NCBI RefSeq assembly: GCF_030936135.1
Contig: NC_082613.1
Coordinates: forward strand, 806,001 to 870,000
Direction of reading: 5' to 3'
DNA from: Gavia stellata
Lineage: Eukaryota; Chordata; Aves; Gaviiformes; Gaviidae
DNA: 64,000 nucleotides
Shown here: in pieces, positions 23,701 through 36,200 of the stretch
Layout of the letters: each line of letters starts with the position of its first letter
How positions within the stretch are numbered: the stretch's first letter is position 1
The notes under the pieces: generated by a model
What the model was told of the DNA's origin: nothing
What the model saw: only the letters and a program-made list of their open reading frames with translations
Database searches by the model: none
Made by a program: the position numbers and the translations under genes

Positions 23701-26700
23701 CAAGCAGAAGTCATCTCCAACTGGAACAGTCTGTAAGGGGAAGCTGCAGAGCTGTGTTCAGAGCTGGTGCTGTGTGTGCTGCAGGCCAAGGGAGTTGGCT
23801 GAAGGCAGCAGTGTTGGGCCAGGTCAAAGCAGGGCAGGATGCAACATGGATGATTCTTCCGGAGCGATCCTAGTATGACCTGCACTTTACCTCTTGGCAG
23901 ATCTATAATGCGGGGCTGTGACAACATGTGTAGCTATTGCATCGTGCCCTTCACCCGTGGCCGTGAAAGGAGCCGCCCCATCGCGTCCATCCTGCAGGAA
24001 GTGAGGATGCTCTCGGATCAGGTGAGGCAGACCTTCCTTCCTACCTGCCCCAAACCGGGGGGTGGAAGGACGGTTCTCAGTGGAAGTGTTTTCAGTGATA
24101 GCTTTGACCAATGACACCGCCTTTATTTGTGGAGGTGAGGTTACCATAGGGTTCCACCAGTTGCTTTTTGATTCCCCTTGTAATACTCTGGGACAGACAG
24201 GGAAGGGAGGGCTTCCCTTGGAGACTCCTCCTTGAAGTAAGAGTAAAACCGTGTCTGCCCTTGCAGCTTAGCCGTCCTGGCAGGGTTATATTTTTTCCTC
24301 TCTGTTTATTTTTGTAGGGAGTGAAAGAAGTGACCCTTTTGGGTCAGAACGTCAACAGCTTTCGAGACATGTCTGAGGTGCACTTTCAATCAGCTGCTGC
24401 CCCAGTCCTCAGTCGTGGCTTTAGCACAGTCTACAAAGCTAAACCAGGAGGCTTGCGCTTTGCACATCTTCTAGACCAGGTTTCCAGAATTGATCCAGAA
24501 ATGAGGATCCGTTTCACCTCTCCACACCCCAAGGATTTTCCTGATGAGGCAAGTGTAAAATAAACACCTGGACCTCTGCTTGCAGGCAGCTCTCAACTGC
24601 TATCTGTGGGCTGTGCTTCCTTCCTGAAGGGAGCGTAGAATCACAGAATGGGAACAGCAGCTGCTGGGAGAGGGAATGTTTGTGCTAAAGCTGGCAGGTT
24701 TGCAGTTTGCTGGCTTATCCCCAGGGAAGACTCTTCGCCTTGGCATCCTGGTAGACTTGAGCTGTCTATGATGTTGTCTCCTGATTGTCCATCACAGGTC
24801 CTGCAGCTTATCCAGGAGCGACACAACATCTGCAAACAGCTTCACCTCCCAGCCCAGAGTGGAAGCACACGAGTCCTGGAGGCCATGCGACGAGGGTGAG
24901 TGAGCGCCATGGGGAGTCCTGTGCCCTACCTCTCTGATTCAGGGTGCTGGTTTCTCCTCACCGATGTTGCGGTTTTCTGATTAGCAAATCCATGTGTTGT
25001 TCATTGCAGATACACAAGAGAAGCCTATTTAGAGCTTGTACACCATGTGCGTGAGTGCATTCCAGGTAGGGGCTCCCTTTAGCTCCATCTGAGCTCAGCA
25101 CAGCTGTATCTTACTGTTATTTCTTGAGTGAAGTGTTAGTCTCTTCCTTGAGGGAAGTGTAAAGCTGCGTCTCTGTTACAGGAGTGAGCTTAAGCAGCGA
25201 TTTCATTGCCGGCTTCTGTGGAGAGACGGAAGAAGATCACCAGCAGACCGTGTCCTTGCTGCGGGAAGTCCGCTACAATGTAGGATTCCTGTTTGCCTAC
25301 AGCATGAGACAGGTGAGTGTAGGACCTGATGGAGAAGACTCTTATCTCTGGGTATCTCACCTAATTCCTGAATGCTGTTTCTCACAATAAGACCCTAAAA
25401 AAAGAAGCTATTGAAAATAATGCCTAAAGGCTTGGTATATTGGTAGATTTTTTGCTTGCATGCAGCACTTGTAGGGTATGTGGTTCTGCAAGGGCCATCT
25501 TTGTACCTGAAAGGCTTCCAGCTCCCTCATGTGAGCATCAGGGTTGATTACTGACTGGGTGACCTGGTTCTGCAGATGCTCCAGAGTCATCGCAGTGAAG
25601 CAGCCATGTCTGCGGAGACCTGGCTGCAGGTACAGTTTTCTTTGCTGATGAGAAATTGTGCTGATGTAGCTGGGCTGGAGCGCAGCTACAGGGACTCTGT
25701 CAATCGAGTCTGGAGAGAAGTGGTGAATTTTCAGAAGGTGTTTCCATGAGAAGAGTGGATAGCTGACAAGTCTCCATTAGAATGCTCTCCAAAGTGTAAG
25801 ATGCTGATGGGGAAGAGGACAGGAGGTTGGGAAACATAAGGAAGCAAAGGAGTATGGATCACCTTTCAGCACATGGAACTACAAGTAGTAGAACCCATTG
25901 CCTGTTCCTGTGGACAGACAGGCAACAGACACATCTTGCATAGGAGATGCAGAGCTGCTCCACACAGCCACCGATCCTCAGCGCCCTACATCAAACCTTC
26001 TACCAAAAAGGTGGTGCAGAAAGAATGTGAGGAACTCATAAAGATGTTGCTGGTGCTGAAAACGTTCCTTGAGACTGGAAATACAAACTGTAATGTGTGG
26101 AAAGCTGTTGCTTGAAGAGCAGCCAAGCTGGCTGGGGTCAGACAAGGTTCTGATCTCAGACTGTCTGTTTATCAAGGAGCCACACTTGCTTTGTCTGTTT
26201 ACAGAAAACCCGGGCATATCACCGGCTGCAAGACGATGTGCCTGCAGACATAAAAAAGAGGCGGCTGGAGGAGCTCATTACTGTCTTTCGAGAGGAGGCT
26301 GCAAGGGCAAATGAGGCAATGGTGGGCCAGTCTCAGCTAGTGCTGGTGGAGGGGGTGAGTGTGCCTGGAACAGGGTTGTCCTTCTCCCCTCTTGCTGGCC
26401 AAGAGGCTCTTAGGCTGTACACAGCAATTGTCACCTCTGCCTTCCCTTCTCACTTTCCCCACACAATCCTAGGACTCCAAGACCATGTCTGCACACTTAA
26501 GCAGACAGCCTGATTTTTCCAGAGTGCTGAGCTGGGCACAGGGGGATGGGATGGGTTAGAGACATGTCTCTGGCCAAGCACTGAATTAGTGCAGGCTTTG
26601 AAACGTTGGCTTTGGCATGTGGGTGTCAACATAGCAGCTCTGGCTATAGGACTTTGTTACATGGCGTGCGTAACAGTGTGGAATGTGGATTTTAATACTG

Positions 26701-27161
26701 CCAGTAGTGCTCAATTAATTCCTGAGGCAATAAAGCCCAGCAGTGAATCAGACCTATTGCCATGCAAGTAACGTTCCCTGTCCTCCTTTCAGCCCAGCAA
26801 GCGCTCTGCCTCGGAGTTGTGTGGGAGGAATGACGGCAACATCAAGGTGATCTTCCCTGATGCCGAGATAGAGGATGCTGCGGGCTGCAAGGCTCTGGTC
26901 AGAGCCCAGCCAGGGGACTATGTGTTGGTGAAGGTGACCTGCTTACAATACTTGTTTCCTTGGGCTCTTTTTCTTGCACAGTGCTGTTCTCTAGAGCAGC
27001 TGCTGCCAGGAGAGCCTCAAATTAGAATGGATCCTCCTCAGCCTTTCTGTTCCTGAGGACTGTTGTGCTGTTTCTTTCAGGTAACCTCTGCCAGCTCTCA
27101 GACCTTGAAGGGAGTTCTGCTCTGTCGTACTACCCTCTCCCGCTCTGCGGCTTGTCATTGA
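20244..27161 (+). CDS. CDK5RAP1: CDK5RAP1, mitochondrial tRNA methylthiotransferase
   Basis: Exons: 20244-20472, 21236-21339, 21813-21847, 22577-22677, 22854-23064, 23901-24021, 24318-24548, 24798-24895, 25010-25065, 25182-25312, 26205-26354, 26793-26933, 27081-27161; open for 562 residues (human about 590-600). It is a radical-SAM enzyme that adds the methylthio group to isopentenyladenosine 37 of mitochondrial tRNAs. The Arg/Ala-rich start [19 protein letters not shown] looks like a mitochondrial targeting sequence. The N-terminal MTTase domain has its three cluster cysteines at C84 (YGCQMN), C120 (VTCSVR) and C158 (LGCMAE). The radical-SAM CxxxCxxC is [18 protein letters not shown] (C233, C237, C240). 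The C terminus ([17 protein letters not shown]) is the TRAM domain. Intron 7 uses a GC donor (GATGAG/gcaagt). Exon 1 joins exon 2 directly, leaving a shorter linker than in human. Confidence 0.96.
20548..20571 (+). repeat. Four perfect GGGGCC units in CDK5RAP1 intron 1
   Basis: Four tandem GGGGCC hexamers are followed by one GGGGCT. They lie just inside intron 1, about 75 bases after its donor. GGGGCC arrays form stable quadruplexes; this one is short and probably only reflects island composition. Confidence 0.8.
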
Positions 27162-27283
27162 GGTAACCCTGCTGCCAGTGGACAAAAGCAGGGCATTTTC
27201 TCCAGGAAGAAACGAGGAAGTTTGGTCAGGTGGAGATGGGGTAGAAACAGGGAGATGTATGTATATTAATATATAATATTAAT

Positions 27284-27289
27284 AATAAA
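27284..27289 (+). terminator. CDK5RAP1: Likely polyadenylation signal of CDK5RAP1
   Basis: AATAAA lies about 125 bases after the stop codon, inside a TA-rich tract (about 27256-27300). It is the first canonical signal downstream, although the AT-rich context makes a chance match possible. Confidence 0.55.
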
Positions 27290-27299
27290 ATATATATAT

Positions 27300-30200
27300 T
27301 TCTGTTTTGGCAACAACCTACCCCCCATAGATCTGTGCAAGTCTGTAGGCAAAAGGGATGGAAGCTGTGTATGGACTTGCCAAACCCAAGTACTGTGTGA
27401 TCTTGTATTTTCACTTGCCCTCAGGCTTGGCCCACCCTTGCCGTGCTGCAGGTCTGTCCTCTGACTTTGATCACATCCTCTAATGCAGCCCAGCCTGAGA
27501 AATTTATGTCTGCGGAGTAGGTCATTCTTGCGAGCTCAGTTGAATTTAGGAGCTGCAAAAACTGGTAGTGCCTAGAAAATACAGCTCCAGTAACTGCTGG
27601 AGGGTGGCAGGAGTACTGCCAAAGGGGACAAAGAACTCAAAGAACGGGAGAAGATTGTGATGAATTCTTTCCAAATATTGGTAGCTTCCCTATTTGCAAA
27701 ATGCTTGGGAATGGAAGTAAGAACCTGCACCATCCCTGCATGATGGAATATGGCACTGAACTGTCACTGGAATGTGAAATGGTGTCTAACATGCACAAGT
27801 GATGCTTAATTTGTTGTATCTGTGGCTGAGGGAATGCAGCCTTGCCCTTGCACTGGGGATATTTGGATCTAGATTAGAGAGGAAGGATTTCCCTGTCTCC
27901 AGACCTAAGGGGGTGCGTGGTAAGGACTGACTGCCAGCCGAGGGTTATCTCTGGCCTGTTAAAACTTTAGGTGCAGCTTCGTAATCCAAACATCTGTGGA
28001 TGTACTTCCCTTTGCTCACTAGAGGAGAGAAATGGCCATACCAGTTTAAATGGCCAATAACTTCTTTAAGTGCATCTTACAGTTCCTTGTTTTTATCAGC
28101 CTGCAGCTAATCCTGGCTGCATCGCGTCACATTCCAGCCTGGTCTGCTGAATTCAAACAAGTACCTGTAACCTGCACTTGTAAGTAAACTCTCTCTTATG
28201 AGATGTGAGAAAGAATCACCCCTTTTAATACAGATAATCATGTTATTAAAAGAAATCATTGTAAAGGGCTCAATGCAGTGACAAATTTCGAAGGAACAGC
28301 TGATCAACTCTTAATAGTGCAGTCAATACATGAATTTGCAGATTTTTAAATAAACCTGAAAGGGTTTTGCTAGAAAGTCTTCTGCTCAGCTTTTTCTGGG
28401 ATATAATTGTATCCCTTTGAAAACAGTATGGTCTCATTAGACCTTCGTTTAAGAAACAAATACATTTTGCTTATTATCTCAGAGCTGATTCTCTTCTAGA
28501 AGTGAATCCGCACTAGTCAGCGTGGGTTCTGAGGTGCTAACAAAGACACAGTACCGTTCTGCTCTCCTGCCTCCGAATGGGAAAGTGTCTTAGGCCCAAA
28601 TTCACAAACCAGGTCAGACCTCCGCTGCCCGGTGAGTGTAAGCCTTTGGCCAGTGGGTCTTTAAGGAAGAGGCAGCGAGAATCTCTTCGGTTTGAAATAC
28701 CAAAGGGAGCAGCAGGATGCATAAGCATCATCCCTCAAAAGCGACAGGCACTGAAGCCAACGTGTGCTTACTAATTAAAACAACCGGGTAAGTGGCCCAG
28801 TTTTAACTGCCTGCAGCATCTCTTTCAGCTCATTTTTCCCATGCATCTTGAAACCGTGACCCAAGCCAGCACCCCCTGAAAAGGGCTGATGCCCACCTTT
28901 CTCTGCTCGTTTTGACCTTCTCCCCACAAGCACCTATTCCAAGTGAGAAATGCAGACTGCGGTGTGCCCTCCTTGCTCCATCCAGCTTTGAGGGCAGCTG
29001 CCGTCGTTTTACAATCATTATTTTAAGAGCAAGAGACTAATGAGGAGGAGAGCTGGGTTTTACATTTTGATGAGAAGGTGATAATGCTCGCTGCACCAAC
29101 TCCCGAGGGAGCCGTAGCGCTTACCATTTGCCTCGCCTCCTTAGTTTTTATAGGCCTCAGGAATGAAGGCTGAGGTTTTAAGGCAGTGAAGCATCCATTA
29201 GGAAGTGCTTACAGTGACCTTGGTGGCTGAGTCAGTCATTTGGCACTGCCTGAAAGCAGGAATGTGTTTTTCTCAGGGGCTAGATGGTGGGATGCAGTTT
29301 CTGTATCGCTTGTCAGAAGATTTGCTCCCGGAATTCGGCTGTTGGGAAGGCTGAACTTCTGTCTCGTGTTCATTCTGCCTCATGCTCGTTCTTGTACGTT
29401 TCTTTTCCCAGCCTGAGCAGGGACAAGAGTCCTGAACTCCACAGGACTTTAAATCTCCCACGCTGATTTATACCTGTGCCTTCGGCAATTGGAAGCCAAA
29501 GTGTTGCGGTATTTCGGCATCCCTCAGTGATGGAAGGGATTTGTTTTGCTGGGATTGCTGCTGTGAGACAGCTGTGGGTCCAAACCAAAATACTGGTTAA
29601 CGTAAACATGCACTGTATCTCTGCTCTGTAGAGAAACATGGATCCAGGAATCAGTACCCAGACTTGGTAGGAACACGACTATCTGGGATTTGTTACCAGC
29701 AAAGAGGCCTGCTAGGTTTTTATTATCTGGAGCACAGTGTTCAAAAGCCTTAATTTCAACCAAGTTTGTAAGCGTCCTCATAAGATACATTTTGTAACGA
29801 AGCTCAGTCCTCACCTCCAGTATCCCAAACTCTCGGAACAAGTTCTGGTGCGTTCCTGCGGGACTCCAGGAGACAGCAGCCTTGTTATGATTGGAGAGCT
29901 GGATCCTAGTCTTGTTCTTCAGGAAAAGAGCTGCAGTCAGCCCCTGCCAGGCTCCGCTTGCTTCTGGGCACAGGAGCAGGTGTTCCTCAGAGGCAAAGCA
30001 CTACCGGTTGGATGCTGGGTGGTATTTTGTTTTCAGGATGACTCAGGAGTCTTCCTCAGGTCAAACCCACAACTCTAAACCCCTCCTCACTGCACAGCCC
30101 CAGTGTTGTTCTGTGCGCTCAGTCTTCCTGTATCCACTCGGTTGGGTGGAAACTGCTAGTAATAACACCACCAGACCAGAAGTCACCAGCCTCAGGAAGC

Positions 30201-33200
30201 AGGAAAAGAAAAGGAAAGGGAAAAAAAATAAAGCATGTTTGGGCAATGGAAGTATTTATTCACATGGTTTGGGGGTTATCTTCTTGCTCTTTCTGCTCTT
30301 TATATTCCTACTGTTCCACATTTATATTCCCAGAATTGGGCAGGGTGGATTTCCCAACTCAAGGAGACCAACCACCTTTTAACCCTGCCCAGAACCATTC
30401 CCACCAAGTGCTGTGTTCAGGACATACCCTTGAAAAGGTACAGAAAAAGTCGCAGCAGCCATCTATGTCCAGCTCCTTCGCTGAGACTGAGTCTTTAGGT
30501 AAGAGCCAGGGGATTACGGGATGTACGTGAAATGCAGAGCATCAGCATAAAACACCTTCAGTAAGGAGCCCAAGAGCCACGCTTGGTACGTGCAAAACTA
30601 GACCGGGCTCATTAGGAGCCTGCGGCTGAGGCAGTGAACCCTCACTTGCCATCTGCAGGGCTGGGCGGCGAGGGCACCGCAGGGGAAGGTGACAGTCCAT
30701 CAGCAAACAAACCTGCTAGAAAAACATTAAATTCCACCCGCTCAGAAAAAAGGCAGGCAGCCTCCAGCCTGTGTGAGCCCCTGGGGCCTTCAGTCGGATG
30801 CATAAACGAGACATCATCCGGCCCTCGGGATGCTCCTGCTGACCTGTGCTGCGCAGGGCAGGGGCTGCAGCACCGCCTGGGAGCCCTCCGGAGCCAGGTC
30901 ACCGCTGTAGCTGTGTTGGTAAAGCCCCTGCGGACCCCGGTGCGTGATTGCAGCTCCAGCCCAGTCCAGCGTTACCGGTAAGTAGGGATAAAAATTGGGA
31001 TTTAGTGCTGCTGAGAACAGGTCTGTGCTGTCCTACGTGCCCAGGCCAGCTGGCTGCAGCGACAGTGAGCCTCGGGCGCAGGACGGTGCTGCCGGGCTCT
31101 GCAGCCCCTGCCCTGTAACTTCAGCCGCTCGGTTTGTTTCAATCTAGTTTCTGATTAAAGTGGAGTCTCATTCTGAGCACAACCTCTGCTGCCAGAGCAA
31201 AGCAGGTCTGGGGACCCGTTCTCTTTCACACCTCTCTGACTCGCCGGCTCCCTCGAGTCCCTGTTCTTTACAGCAGGATGGGGCCGGGCTTGTAGGTGAG
31301 TGTTAGATAGATCTTAGTGCTCCACAGCAACTCACAGCAACAGTAACGGCAGTGCCAGTGCTCTGCCCTGTCACGCAGCCTCTCGCACCAGCGAGGAGGC
31401 AGGTTAGTCCCTCCAGCCTGTCCCACCACCCTGAAGCATCAGGATTTCTGTGGTGTCCTGTCTCCCGCGCTCCCTGGGCTGAGCTGTGCAGGAGGACGTG
31501 TGGGGCTGTGGTTATATCGGCATCCTGAGGGCTCAGCCGGTCCTTTCGGGGCTGAGCAGAGCCCTGCCCAGCCTCGCCTCTGCAACAGCTCCATCCTTCC
31601 CAGGCAGTTGTCCCACAGTCCCTCCAGAGAACACACAAACTTTTTTTGCCTCTATCCAGCCAGTCGTGCCCCAGTTACACCCATCGGCAAACACCTAACA
31701 AGGCATTTGGCAGATCAGTTTTCCGAGCACAAACCTAAAGTGCTGGGATGACGTTTACTTTCAAGCACTACCCCTGCCCCGAGGTGTCTCCTGACACCGG
31801 GATTTGACAACGCACAGCCTGCACACTTTCCTTTTCTGCTTGCGGCATGTGTTGAGTGAGGCTGGACATCACTGTAACACACAAACAGCTTCACGTGGTA
31901 GAAAGGTCGCTGCCAGAGAGAACAAGAGCCCGTTTGCTCTCTGGACCCCATGACACAGCCCTAGAGAGTGAACCTGTTTGTGCTCAGGTCTAGGCTGTGC
32001 TTTCGGAGAGGAGGGAGAGATGGCAGCGGGCGCTCTGAGCCAGTGTTCATCTGCTCATCGCTGCCGTTTACTGGCCTAGGGACAAGCCCCAAACAACTGC
32101 CCATCGTTGCCTGCACTACCCCTGCCCAGCCTTGCTCCCTTCTCCAAGACTCTCTAAGCAGCTAAGGCAGAGCAGTTGGGTTTTTCCCAGCGCCAGAGCT
32201 GGCTGTGGTGTGTCACGTCCTTCCCCAGAAACCCCAGTGGTCTGCAATCTGTTTTCCCCCTGCATATCAATGAAGTTGGAGGGAAAGACTGACGTTTTCT
32301 CTGATGGCAGCTTGTAAGCACAGTTTGCTTTAGGTCAGCCGAAGACCTCCGCTCTGCTGAAGCGGTGGCAGGTGACGAGAGGCATTGCTTCTGAGCGACG
32401 CGCCAAGCAGCCTGCCGGGCTGCGCTGGGCGTGAAACGCTTTCCTTCCCTTTTCTCGTGGGTTTTCACTTTAGCAGACAGGCTTCATGTGCTTGCCAGCC
32501 CTTCTCCCCCAGGCCTCCTCCTCCTCCTCCTTCTACCAGTACCGCTGTGAGCTGGAGGTCCGTGGAGGTTTCCTCCGGGGGCTTTTCATCACCATTGCTG
32601 AAGCTCTTTGCGTAAAACTTAGGGATTTAATGCAACATAAAGAATTTTTTAAAACGTTTTCCATTTCTAAAAGCAGTTATATCTTTAGTTCACTCCTTTC
32701 TGGAACCGGCTGCAGTCGGGTTCCAGCAGGAAGGCTCCTCCGCTGCTGGCGGTGAACTCTCTGCCGTGCTGGAAATGCAACAGGCTCTCCATCGCAGCAG
32801 TGGGCAGCTGCCGGGCCCTGCCTGCCTCCCCCACGTCCCCGCACTGCTGTCCCCCCCAGGCCAGCCCCAAGCTGCTCTGCAGCCCTCCCAGCACCTGATC
32901 CCGCCGGCAGTGCCAGGGTTGGCGTTTCCATCTGTCCCCAGACCCTCCCCATAGCAATGCGCCTTCCTGGAGTGCTTCTGGGCCGTGAACTGAATGTCAA
33001 TGACAGAGGCGCTGATGGTGAATGGCATCTCTGATTTTTCAGGGTTTTGTGAATTCAGAGTGTATCTTACAAGTCTGTCACAGTAACTGCTGTTCCCTGG
33101 GGCTTGGGAGTCCTGTGGCTTCCCCTCCTCCCTTGTGAGCAATTTATTGCCTTTACTGACAGCTAACTATTGACTTCTCATTCTCCTGAAGATGAGATGT

Positions 33201-36200
33201 CCCGTCTCATCAAGTTTAAATTAGTTTTATCTTTAGACTTTCCTATTAATAAGCTCTCATGCTGGTGTCATTACTTGATATCTCATTTCTGATGTTTTCC
33301 ATTAATGGCTCTATATCTTCCAGATGTTTTTTTCAAGTATATTTTTCCTCTGCTGGCTGAGTTATTTAACAGTCAGGCATGGATCAGGGACGTGAAGATG
33401 GTCAGACGCCGGTCAGAGGCATGCGTGGCATGGCCAAGCACCCACTGGCCAGCTGCGTATGCAGGGAAGGGCGATGGACCGGTGATGGGGCTGGTGGGGA
33501 CGGCCACGCACTCCCTCGCTCCGTCTCTCTGCATCCCTCTATTCCCAGGCTGAGCTCTGCCACGCTGGGTGCTCTCAAGAGCGTGAGTCAATACAGTAAT
33601 TAAAGTGCCTCCTGTGAGGCAAAGGTGGTGCAATTCATTTGGACAGCTGTATTGGACTCGCTCCTGGAAAAAGAGAGAATGACTTTCTGTGTCCCCTCCC
33701 ACAGGCTCCTTCCCCCCGGCTCCCCGTGTGCCTGCTCCTGCGCCCGGGCAGCGGCTCCGGCCCTTGGGCAATAGCCCCAGGGCTAGAGGCACCTCTCAGC
33801 TCTGATTTCCCGTACAAGCCCTCCTCCCCGCTCAGAAATCTCGTCTGGGTCGTGCCCCGGGGACGTGCTGCAGGTTCAGGACACCCTCGCTGCGGTACCC
33901 TGGGAGCTCTGCGACCATGCAGGGATGCGGACCGGGCAGGGTGGCTCCGGGATGTGGGGAGAGCTGGAGCAGCAGCAAACCATGGGAAACCATGGATGGA
34001 CTCGAGCAGCGCAGCTGCCCCGTGCAGAGCCTCTGCCTCCCCAGGCCCCTTCTGCCCCCGAAACATTTGCTGTGCGGGAGATACCACAGCTTCTCTTTCG
34101 CACTTTCCCTAACAGGGAAATTCGGGATCTTGTGTTCCACTGGGCAAAAGACAACGGTGCAGTGGAAGCACAGCACTGCACGTGATAATTTGGCTGAGCC
34201 GACGTCGGCTGCTGACCTGCAGAGAGGAAATCGCAGCGTGGCCAAGGCTGATGCCCTCCGCCCCGGCAGCAGGAGCCCTAGAGCTGGGAGCCGTGCGGTG
34301 AATCCGTGCATGTGGTACAGTGTAGTGTGCCAGGGGATGGTGCAGTGCTTCATGTGCCTGGCAGGTTCTCATCCCTATTAGCAGAACTTCCTCTAGGAAA
34401 TTAGAAGTGAAAGGGAACTAGTTCACATTATTCCAAGGGAGCCCATGACCAGGGTCTCTGTTCCTGCTGGGTGGGAGCCACCTTCCCCAGCAGCTGGGCT
34501 GGCAGGAGCTGCTCCTGCCACCAGGAACATGGGGACAGCCAAGGCTGCCAGCCCGGCCAAGTGCCTTCGGCTTCAGGGATTTTCTCATTGCATCCTCAGT
34601 GGTGTGAAAAGCAAAGCTCATCGGTGTTGAAAACACCCAAATCTCCTAAGTCTCCTTAAGAGCAGGGAAATGCATTCCCTGGGTTTTGTTTCCAGGAGTC
34701 ACTTGCATGGGGCAAGGCAGGGTAGGGGTGGGAAGTGGGGCCGGGTCGGCCACGGGGGGAGAGGATTAATGCAAGAACGAACCTCGTTTCCTTATGTATA
34801 CTTCTTGCATTAATGAGGAGGAGAAGGGTGCCCGGTTCCTTGACTGGAAACCCTGGTATGACAATAGCCTGATGTACGGTGGCATTTCTAATAGAGCTAT
34901 CAGGGTGCTTTGGGGACACTCCTGCTCACTGTGTGTCTGCTATCTGCAAAGTCAGGTCACAGAGGAGAATTAGCTTGCCCAGCCCCTGCTGTTGGCTTGC
35001 ATGCAAAAATCACACAGCAAACTACGACCAACTGCAGAACGGGTAATTTGCAGCAGTGCCTACAGCACTGGGTTTAGGCTGATTAATATTCAGCGCACTG
35101 CTGTGAAAATGAAAAGCCAGACAGAATTGTCCTCCTCCCCTCTCTGCATCCATGACGATGCCAAGGGTAATGGTTGAAGCACAGAAACAAAAACAAGATT
35201 CACTTTCAGGCAAGCTGATACAGGGTTTTTGAGCCTAAACAAGATGTTCCATTCTCTTTGGGTTATTTAGCCTCATCTTTTAATGTGTGTGTTTTTTTTT
35301 TTTTTAATGTTATCTTTCTGTCATTTAATTACAGGAAGTTTAAAAAAGAATAGTAGGAGGCTTTCTTTGAAGCTGTCAGAACAAAACAGCAGGCATTTCA
35401 AAAAAACAGTTTCTCTTTAAAAAGGGAAACGTTCTGACATTTTAGAAAAAAATTCTTTCCATGATTTCTTATCAAAACTCCATTTTGAAAAGACATCTTA
35501 CAGTTGGTGGGAAAACTTTCCCCATCCCGTGCTCAGAAGAAAGCATGGCACAGGCCTGCCGGGAGAAGCGGTACCCGCCGGCAGAGACCGGGATCCTCTG
35601 GGCAGCGGGAAGATGCCCTGGGGCTCGGGGGACAAACCAGCTCCCGTGTCTGGCAGTCTCGGTGCTCGTCCTCCCCAGCTGCTTCCCCTCCCCAGGCACC
35701 TTTCCCTGTCCCGGCCGCGGGTGATGGCTTTCTCTCCGTCCTCCCACGGCTCTTTCCCCCCCTTGTTGGGCAGAACAGCCTGGGAGATGCTCAAACCTGC
35801 CGGTCCTGCCATCCCACCCGTGTGGGGCTGAGGTAGGGCTGGGTGCTCTTGTACAACACAGCAGCTTACGAAAGAGGAAAGCAGAGCCCTGGCAAAAGCC
35901 GAGGCTGCTGTTTGCCTTCAGGGCTTTGGTTTTGCTTTTACATGGGCCAAAGTAAACCCTCACCCGGCCGTCCCAGACCTCCTGTTTTCCTGTTGTGCAA
36001 ACAGAAGCCGGATGAGAGCGGGATGGCGTGCTGTGAGAGCAAACACAGGTCGAGGTGCTGCCGAGCAGGAGGAGCTGGCACCGCTCAGAGCTGTGCTCTG
36101 CCAGGCACCGCCGACCCGGGGCCAGGCTCCGGCCGAGGGGTCCGCACTGCGTCCCTTCCTGCCAGCAGCCACCGCAAAGGACCAGCCACGTGTCCCAGCC

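Noticed and set aside
24636-24656. Possible CR1-like tail in CDK5RAP1 intron 7
   Set aside because: Only about 16 bases (tagaatcacagaatgg) resemble the bird CR1 3' end, with no body or terminal repeats; too short to call.
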